From Linum tenue (Eukaryota > Streptophyta > Magnoliopsida > Malpighiales > Linaceae), in the NCBI GenBank assembly GCA_946122785.1, contig CAMGYJ010000008.1:907912-971911 (forward strand): a stretch of 64,000 nt of DNA, given 5' to 3'. The stretch's first letter is position 1. Every line of letters starts with the position of its first letter. Positions 56,422 to 64,000 of this stretch are shown here, piece by piece. The notes beneath the pieces were generated by a model. It was not told where the DNA came from, made no database searches, and was given only the letters and a program-made list of their open reading frames with translations. The translations under genes and the position numbers were made by a program.

Positions 56422-59263
56422 CTAAGGGTCCGCGAAAATAGGTGCCTCCAAGAGCGGATCCACGTCACTCTTGAGGTACAGCTTCAGGTGATGCCCGTGC
56501 ACCCGACGGGTGCAACCACCAGCATTGGTCAGCTCGACCTGGCCATCCGGCAGGATGCAAGCGAGTGAGTACTCGGATGGCCATGGTGGTCGTGATGCAG
56601 GAGGTGGGACCCGCTCATAGTGGTCTCCACCTTTCTTCCGAGTAGGCCTAGGCACTTGCTGCTTCGGCCGCCACTCCTCTTTGAGCTTTTTATTCGGTGG
56701 TGAGGCTGGAGGGAGCGGCGGCGAAGGAGTGAGAGGGGGATCCTGCAAAATGGGAGATGCAGACGGATACACGACAGGCTCGTACCAGGTCAGAAATAGC
56801 ATGCACAGGTGTGACAGCAATCATAGCACAGTGATCGTAATCAGTCACAGAAAAAGTAGCCTGTTCATTCCCAGCACGCAGGATCACTTTACCATCATGC
56901 ACATCAATAAGTGCCTTGGCGGTGGCAAGAAATGGTCTCCCTAAAATCAAAGGAACATCCACATCATCATTTATATCCAGAATAATAAAATCAACAGGAT
57001 ATGTGAATGCACCCACTTTAACAAGCAGATCCTCTATAATACCCCTAGGATGCACGACGTAACGGTCAGCTAGCTGAATGCTCATCCTAGTAGGGCTAAG
57101 TTCACCTAGGTCAAGCTTTTTGAACAATTTGTATGGCATGACATTAATGCTAGCGCCTAGGTCCGCCAAGGACTTTCCTATATGCATGCTGCCAATAGTA
57201 AGAGGGATAGTAAAACTCCCTGGGTCCTTGCGCTTTTCGGGCAGCTTGTTCTGCAGGACAGCAGAACATTCCTCGCTTAGCAGCACTGTCGAGAGATCCC
57301 CAAATTTCTTCTTGTTGGTGAGGAGATCTTTCATGAACTTTGCGTACTTGGGCATCTTCGACAGTGCCTCCACAAATGGTACGCTGATGTTGAGCTGCTT
57401 CAACATTGCCATAAACTTGGCAAACTCAGTCTCCAGCTTGTCTTTGTGTAGGCGAGTGGGGAAGGGAAGCTGGGGTACATACTCCTTAACCACTGATTGT
57501 GGCTTGGAAGCAGGGGCTTCCTTCTCCACCCGCACTTCTGCATCATCGGCTGGAAGTGCTGAACCCGGTAGTGGTTCCTCCTGCCTGGTCGGGGCAGGAT
57601 CAGCCGATGTGGGCCCGCCACTCCTGGTGAAGATGGCATCCAGCTGCTCGGGCGGCTCCCGTGGATTGGGGATGGTGGTGGCAGGTAGAGTCCCCGGGGC
57701 CCGGGCAGTAAGTTGGCGCGCTAGGGCACCGACTTGGTGCTGTAGATCTTGCAGAATAGCACCCTGGTTCCTCTGACCTGCCTCCAGAGAGGCTATGCTC
57801 TGGTCCACCCTCGTGAAATTCGCCTGGCTGGTGGTCATGAATGCCGCCAAAATATTCTTCAGATCGGTCATCTGGTTATCGGGAGCTGGGGCTGCTGCTG
57901 GCTCGGCATACTGTCGCTGGGGCTGCTGGAATGGCTGCCCCTGCCGAGGCTGGTAGGGCTGCTGCTGTGGTGGTGGCCCCTGCCTAGCCTGGAAGGGCTG
58001 CCTCTGCTGAAAACCACCCGCTGGTGCTGGGAAACCAGGTGGTTTGGTGTTGTTGCTGCTCCAGGAGAAATTGGGATGCTGGCGCCATCCTTCATTGTAG
58101 GTGTTGCTGTATGGGTCCAGGCGCCGAGCATTTGCGATGAAGTCCACCTGTTCTTGGGGAGTAGAGGACTCCCTCATAGCTTGACAGTCCTCCACCCGGT
58201 GATTCGGGCTCTCACACCACTGACACTGAGCTGCTGGAGGCGGAGCTGTACCTCGGCCCGGAAGGAGACTGTTGGGCTCCTTCAATGTCTGCACCAACTC
58301 AGCCACCTGCTGCTCTAACCCGGACCTGGCCTCCATAGCGTGCACACCCCGGTCCCGGGAATTTCTGCCTCTACTGCTCTGCCCCCAGGAATGATCGCGG
58401 GCAGCCAAGGTACTGATCATCTGGTTCAGCTCGGGTGGAGTCTTAGTGAGAATATCCCCTCCTGGGCATAGAGACTCGATCACCCTCTGGCTGTCTGGGG
58501 TGAGGGCACTGTAGAAGTTCCCCACTGTGAATGCATCACTGAAGCCATGATGGGGACACTGCCAGAAATATCCCATGTACCGCTCCCATGCATCACGAAG
58601 TGACTCATCTGGCTCTTGGCGGAAGTGAGTGATCTCCCGCTGAATCTCAGTGGTCTTCGATGCCGGATAGTACCTGTGCATGAACTTATCTGCCAGATCG
58701 TCCCAAGAAGTGATGGACAGTGGGGGCTGGGTCTCCAACCACCTCTTAGCATTCCCCGCCAGAGAATGGGGGAAGAGGTGAAGGCGGATTGCGTCATCCG
58801 GGACACCGTTCAGCTTGAACCCATTCGTCAGCTGCAGAAAACGGGAAAGATGTACCCGGGCCTCCTCATCCTTCAAGCCATGGAACTGGATAGAGGATGT
58901 AATGAGTTGAATCCAGCATGGCTTGATCTCGAAGTTGTTTGCTGGAATTGGCGGATAGAGGATGACCGGGCGGATGTCAGCAATCCGTGGAGTGTAGTAG
59001 TACTCCAAGGTGGGACCCGGTGGTGGTGGATGATGATGGACCCCAGCTGCCTGGGGATTGGGGTCGTTCCCCAGGAACTAGTTCTCCGGAGGTGGGTTGT
59101 GATCGCCTTCCATCTCGTACTCGTCCTCGGACTCGCTACTCAATTGGCCGTCTCTGCGCTCTTCCGTAGCCAGTCTAGCTCGCTGTTGTCTCCTAAGTTG
59201 GCGGCTGGTGCGTTCAATCTCTGGATCCAACGGCAGTAAACCTCCCGACTGGCTACGGGTCAT
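56422..59263 (-). pseudogene. Element A gag-protease joined to an integrase-tail remnant
   Basis: On the minus strand the frame starts near MTRSQSGGLLPLDPEIER (59263), meets one TAG at 59078-59080, and continues to 56690. Gag is clear (RWLETQPPLSITSWDDLADK, then FMHRYYPASKTTEIQREITH). A CX2C knuckle (QCQWCESPNHRVEDCQAM), a Gln/Pro-rich linker and a protease region (SLADLGASINVMPYKLFKKL ... LILGRPFLATAKALIDVHDG) follow. Near 56800 the frame shifts and leads to LPDGQVELTNAGG and HHLKLYLKSDVDP, which look like the end of an Athila-type integrase. Everything between protease and this tail is absent. Element C has the same junction, so the deletion is ancestral to both copies. Confidence 0.85.
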
Positions 59264-59387
59264 GCACTGTCTGCACACAATCAAGCAATGCAAACCCGTG
59301 AAGGCACAAGTGGGAAAGAAGAAACGCTCAATGCGAAAATGAAAATGCTAAAGTAACAGAAATCACTTTTCTTCAACAACCTAGCCG

Positions 59388-59405
59388 TCCCCGGCAACGG
59401 CGCCA
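59388..59405 (-). other. Element A primer-binding site
   Basis: On the minus strand TGGCGCCGTTGCCGGGGA follows the 5' LTR after six bases. This is a common plant Ty3/gypsy primer-binding site and fixes the element's orientation. Confidence 0.85.
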
Positions 59406-59411
59406 AAAACT

Positions 59412-60769
59412 TGACTCACTCCTACTGTCACTCTAGAAAATGGCCAAGTGTAACCACTTCCTAAAGCGTAGTATAGCGGGTTTGGGTTTTAATGTCAACC
59501 CGGGTCCTAGATGTGATGACTACTCAGTGAATTCGTATTATCTAGCAATGAAACTTTAGTGAAGATCTAAACTAACAAGCAAACAAAGCAACTAAACGGT
59601 TGTTTTCAAGTTAAGAGAGGTCACCCGGATATGGTTCCCCCTAGACTGCAGTTAAGCCAGATTGTAATTACCAAGTTCAATTTCTATGATAGTTATACTG
59701 CGGAAGGTTCTCAAACAGTCTGAAGTCTCGACTAAAGGTCTTCAGACCCTCTCAATCTGAGTCTCTAGCGGGCGACTAACCTCCACCAGAGTAAACAGAT
59801 TGAGGCCCTATGAACAAAACCTCCTCTACCGAATTGAATTCGGTACAGAATAGTGAATTGGCTCCTCGACTAAAGTCACCAATTCACTACCTTCGATTAA
59901 GGATACTCTATCAACCTAGGCAGATATTATCATTCTAGGTTAAAGCAGAACAACAGGAATTTGATCAGGATTCATGCCATTCAATCATTCAAACCTCAAT
60001 CAAATATAATCAAATCATAGAAACAGTACTTGGGTTCATACAATCAATCCTAACATACAGATCTAGGGTTTCCCACACCCAGATGAATGGGAGAACTACT
60101 CCATGGAGAAAGAAGCAAAAGCAGAATCAGATGCGGAAACCATACTGTGAAGGATGGATTTCAGCTCCTAGACGTTGATCGGCACTCTTCCAAGCTCAAG
60201 CCAAGCTCCAATGGTGATGAAGATCAAGCTAGGGCACTTGGAGACTCTTGTTCGTCGCTTTCTCTCTCTAGGACTCGCTCTGTCTCTCTAAAACTCGAAT
60301 CCCCTCTCAATTTGGCTGAAATCTGCCTAAAAGGGCATCACTGGCCAGAACACGGTCGAGGGCACGACCGTGTTCTGGTCCAGCCCGCCCGTGTTTTGGA
60401 TTTGGCATAAAAACACGGCCACGTGCCTTGGGAAAACACGGGCGTGTTCTGTGCAAAACACGGCCGTGTTTGTCTCAGGCCTGCCCGTGTTTTTTAGCTG
60501 GTTCAAGCCACACATGGGGAGTCTCGGCGGCAAAAACACGGCCAGGAACACGGCCGTGTTCTGAGGGCCTCCTGCCGGTGTTTTGGCCCTGGCTCGACCA
60601 AACGACTTCCAAACTATCCGAAACTCGCGCTTGGCCTTCCTTTTGACGCCTGGGACCTGAAATAGGACAAAGTAGCACAACCCGGCGTAAAATAGGCCAA
60701 AACACACAACCATGCTCCGCAAATGGATAAGAAATAGGGGTATAAAATCATGCAATTACATCGTTATCA
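59412..60769 (-). repeat. Element A 5' LTR
   Basis: It is nearly identical to 50694-52043, with differences such as GGCCGTGTTTGTC against GGTCGTGTTCTGTC near 60468. The palindrome cluster lies at about 60346-60590, within the first third of the LTR in its own orientation, as expected for U3. Confidence 0.9.
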
Positions 60770-61482
60770 TCCACCGACGCACAAGTCATCTCATAGCTTC
60801 CTCGGCGAGAACGCTAGTCTCGAGTCGGCATCATGGCAAATAGTGAACAGAAGACAAATGAATCGTGGATGAAAAGACTCTCAAAAACAAAAGATCATGG
60901 ACTCACATTTTTTCAGGTGCTCTATTTCCTTCTTGAAGATGGTTGGAACCCCTTTTCTTTCTTTTCTTGCTTGTTTTTTTTCTGTTTTCTTTTTTTTCTT
61001 CTTCTTTTCCAATGGTTCCAACCTGTTTTTCAGAAAATGGGGGCTCCCACCTAGCAGAGGTTTTGCGGAAGCCCGGCTCTTACCGGCCATGCCAGGAGCG
61101 GATGTCTCGAGCGTCGTGCGGGGGAAAGACATGTAAGGGGGCTAGAGGTAGTAGGTGGAAATTGGAAACGGATTCCCGTCTCCCCTTACACACTTTCGCC
61201 CTATTCGCACGGGAGACGTCATTTTAAAGCACATTTTCGAGCACCTGTTCAGCTTCAAAACATGATACAAGAGTCCATGACAGGTAGAGAGTCCACAACA
61301 CCACACAATTCAAGGGTCCTAAGATCACTAATTCACTCAATCAACCAACACAATATGAAGAAGAAATGAGACTTCTTAAATGCATCAACATCCTCCATAG
61401 TGCTACACTACCTCCCTAGGTTGCACATTACTACAGAGACTGTCAATTCAAAGCATACTAAGCAGGCAATTGCAAGGAACAC

Positions 61483-61537
61483 GTACTTGGAGCCCTCAAA
61501 TTTTAAAAATTTGGACAGTGGACTAGGCTCCAAGCAC
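61483..61537 (-). ncRNA. Conserved stem-loop motif, copy 4 (element C)
   Basis: On the minus strand the outer helix is GTGCTTGGAGCC with GGCTCCAAGTAC, containing one G-U pair that would be A-C on the plus strand. The unpaired strand TAGTCCACTGTCC and GAG are unchanged. The inner helix is AAATT/AATTT, with C-G replaced by T-A relative to copy 1. Flanking sequence corresponds to copy 1 of element A. Confidence 0.6.
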
Positions 61538-61939
61538 ACAAACAGATCTAATGCAGTCAAAAGATAAACATCCCCCCACACTTAAGATCGACATTTCCCT
61601 CAATGGAGAAGAGGGAAGGAAAGGGGAACGATGTTACCGGTGTGCACAGACTGCAGGAGACTGGAAATGTACCAGTCAGGATGAAACGGACTGGAGAGAG
61701 GACCAGTCGGGAACACAGGCACAGCTAAAGGAAACAAAAGAACTCCAACACAATACGTTAGGTCCAATGGTCAGCCCAATATTACATCATCCAAGACAAA
61801 AGAAAACAAACCAAAGCCAAAGCTATTGGCAATCCGACCCAAAACAAAAGAAATAAATGAAAACCGTGGTGGGGTTGCCTCCCCACAAGCGCTTCTTTAC
61901 CGTCCTGTAGCTGGACACCCATGGTGGATAATCAGCGTG

Positions 61940-64000
61940 GTGCAGGAACAGGTGCCTCCAAGAGCGGATCCACATCGCTCTTGAGGTACAGCTTCAGGTG
62001 GTCACCGTGCACCCGACGGGTGCAACCGCCAGCATTGGTTAGCTCGACCTGGCCATCCGGCAGAATGCAGCAAGGGAGTATGCGGATGGCCAGGGTGATA
62101 ATGATGCAGGAGGTGGGACCAGCTCACAGTGGACTCCACCTTTCTTCCGAGTAGGCTTAGGAACCTGCTGCTTCGGTCGCCACTCCTCTTTGAGCTTTTT
62201 ATTCGGTGGTGAGGCTGGAGGGAGCGGCGGCGAAGGAGTGAGAGGGGGATCCTGCAAAATGAGAGGTGCAGAAGGATACACGACAGGCTTGTGTACCGGG
62301 TCAGAAATAGCATGCACAGGTGTGACACCAATCATAGCACAGTGATCGAATTCAGTCACAGCAAAGGTAGCCTGTTCATTTCCAGCACGCAGTATCAGTT
62401 TACCATCATGCACATCAATAAGTGCCTTGGCGGTGGCAAGAAATGGTCTCCCTAAAATCAAAGGCACATCCACATCCTCATTTATATCCAGAATAACAAA
62501 GTCAACAGGATATGTGAATGCACCCACATTAACAAGCAGGTCCTCTATGATACCCCTAGGATGCACAACGAAACGATCAGCTAGCTGGATGCTCATCCTA
62601 GTAGGGCTAATTTCACCTAGGTCTAGCTTTTTGAACAATTTATATGGCATGACGTTTATGCTAGCGCCTAGGTCCACCAAGGACTTGCCTACATGCATGC
62701 TGCCAATAGTAAGAGGGATAGTGAAACTCCCTGGGTCCTTGCGCTTTTCGGGCAGCTTGTTCTGTAGGATAGCAGAACACTCCTCGCTCAGCAGCACTGT
62801 CGAGAGATCCCCAAGTTTCTTCTTGTTGGTGAGGAGATCTTTCATGAACTTTGCGTACTTGGGCATCTTCGACAGTGCCTCCAAAAACGGTATGCTGATG
62901 TTGAGCTGCTTCAACATTGCCATAAACTTGGCAAACTCAGTCTCCAGCTTGTCTTTGTGTAGGCGAGTGGGGAAGGGAAGCTGGGGTACGTGCTCCTTAA
63001 CCACTGGTTGTGGCTTGGGAGCAGGGGCTTCCTTCTCCACCCGCACTTCTGCATCATCGGCTGGAAGTGCTGAAGAAGGTGGTGATTCATCCTGCCTGGT
63101 CGGGGCAGGATCAGCCGATGTGGGCCTGCCACTCCTGGTGAAGATGGCATCCAGCTGCTCGTGCGGCTCGCGAGGGTTGGGGATGGTGGTGGCAGGCAGA
63201 GTCCCCGGTGCCCTTGTGTTATTCTGGCGGGCTATTCCTCCAATCTGGTGTTGGAGGTCTTGCAGTATAGCACCTTGGTTCCTCTGACCTGCCTCCAGCG
63301 CGGCGATGCTCTGGTCTATCCTGGCGAAATTTGCATGGCTGGTAGTCATGAATGCCGCTTAAATGTTTTTCAGATCCGTCATCTGATTATCTGGAGCTGG
63401 AGCTGCTGCTGGCTCGGCATAATGATGCTGGGGCTGCTGGAATGGCTGCCCCTGCCTAGGCTGGTAGGGCTGCTGCTGTGGTGGTGGCCCCTGCCTAGCC
63501 TGGAAGGGTTGCCTCTGCTGAAAGCCACCCATTGGTGCTGGGAAACCAGGGGGTTTAGTGGCGTTGCTGCTCCAGGCAAAGTTGGGATGCTGGCGCCACC
63601 CCTCATTGTATGTATTGCTGAATGGGTCAAGGCGCCGAGCATTGGCGATGAAGTCCACCTGCTCTTGGGGAGTAGAGGACTCCCTCATAGCCTGACAGTC
63701 CTCCACTAGATGATTCGGGCTCTCACACCACTGACACTGAGCTACTGGAGGCGTAGCTGTACCTCGGCCCCGGAAGGAGACTGTTGGGCTGCTTCAATGT
63801 CTACACCAACTCAGCCACCTGCTGCTCTAACCCGGACCTGGCCTCCATAGCGTGCACACCACGGTCCCGGGAATTTCTACCTCTGTTGTTCTGCCCCTAG
63901 GAATGATCTCGGGCAGCCAAGGTACTAATCATCTGGTTCAGCTCGGGTGGAGTCTTAGTGAGAACATCCCCTCCTGGGCATAGAGACTCAATCACCCTCT
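61940..64000 (-). pseudogene. Element C gag-protease joined to an integrase-tail remnant (partial)
   Basis: The protein matches that of element A throughout the covered part: the zinc-knuckle region near the window edge, the Gln/Pro-rich linker, and the protease region (SLVDLGASINVMPYKLFKKL). It then passes straight to VELTNAGGCTRR near 62040. A stop at about 63359, a frameshift near 63710 and a frame change near 62070 break it. The gag N-terminus and 5' LTR are outside the window. Confidence 0.82.

Larger units (their letters stand above)
50694..60769 (-). mobile_element. Element A: complete non-autonomous Athila-like retrotransposon
   Basis: The two LTRs, 59412-60769 (5') and 50694-52043 (3'), are nearly identical, so the insertion is recent. 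Between them on the minus strand are a primer-binding site, a gag-protease frame joined to an integrase-tail remnant, a cluster of palindromes, a second frame of 410 codons, a long non-coding 3' region and a purine tract. There is no reverse transcriptase, RNase H or integrase core. It resembles LTR elements that keep gag and depend on others for pol (TR-GAG-like). It is inserted in element C. Confidence 0.85.
60770..64000 (-). mobile_element. Element C, right part (runs off the window)
   Basis: This is the interior of C after the insertion of A: a non-coding 3' region (60770-61860) with long pyrimidine tracts, one stem-loop copy, an internal purine-like tract, then gag-protease to the window edge. 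Compared with A, the 410-codon frame and palindrome cluster are missing. CAGGTGCTC (60914-60922) and GAGCACCTG (61239-61247) form an inverted repeat around 61.0-61.2 kb that might bound a small insertion. Confidence 0.75.

Noticed and set aside
56681..57776. Plus-strand open frames opposite element A gag-protease, and the similar frame at 62427-63287
   Set aside because: They mirror the conserved gag-protease frame; their similarity to each other follows from that, and they lack promoter or splice features like those of the Tat antisense genes.
60914..61247. Small transposon bounded by CAGGTGCTC/GAGCACCTG in element C
   Set aside because: The inverted repeat is only 9 bp and no target duplication is evident, so I mention it but do not call an element.

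Overview
This is a nuclear window from a flowering plant, most likely a eudicot. The genes have GT-AG introns (two are GC-AG), and the window holds plant-specific families: a receptor-like protein, HEI10, hAT and Mutator-like MITEs, a Helitron, and Tat-type and Athila-like Ty3/gypsy elements. About 15 kb is a small gene island (13.5-31.6 kb). Almost everything else is transposable-element sequence.

Left arm (1-12.8 kb): AT-rich DNA with the end of a hAT-type MITE; shuffled remains of a DUF21/CBS (CNNM-like) gene split by two small terminal-inverted-repeat elements; a GC-rich island dense in the palindrome CGGTACCG; then four head-to-tail copies of a 1.83-kb non-autonomous Helitron (5437-12793) with textbook ends (A|TC...hairpin...CTAG|T on the minus strand).

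Gene island: HEI10 (minus, 7 coding exons, 314 aa) and PWP1 (plus, 16 exons, 501 aa) are divergent across a promoter with four site II (TGGGCY) boxes. A broken 5' fragment of an SMP-30-like gene follows, then an intronless 986-aa LRR receptor-like protein, a decayed second PWP1 copy, and an intact two-exon SMP-30-like gene whose intron carries a 1.6-kb long-TIR element. The PWP1-SMP30 pair was evidently duplicated. The left unit kept PWP1 and the right unit kept the SMP-30 gene.

Right arm (32.3-64 kb): Tat1 (32337-42806), a complete but frameshifted Tat-type element, carries an antisense gene with its own TATA box and two introns. Next come a 5'-truncated L1 LINE and a hAT remnant. Tat2 (minus) keeps its 3' LTR and a second copy of the same spliced antisense gene. 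Tat2 is cut at 49230 by element C (Athila-like, minus), which is itself interrupted by the complete element A (50694-60769). A and C encode gag-protease joined directly to an integrase-tail remnant and lack reverse transcriptase, so they look like a non-autonomous family.

The least explained signal is a stem-loop of about 50 nt found four times in A and C (53487, 55171, 55265, 61483). Both helices show compensatory changes around invariant unpaired segments, and two positions pair as G-U only on the element's sense strand. It looks like a conserved RNA structure that I do not recognise. Exon boundaries were set by eye from splice sites and reading frame; no searches were run.
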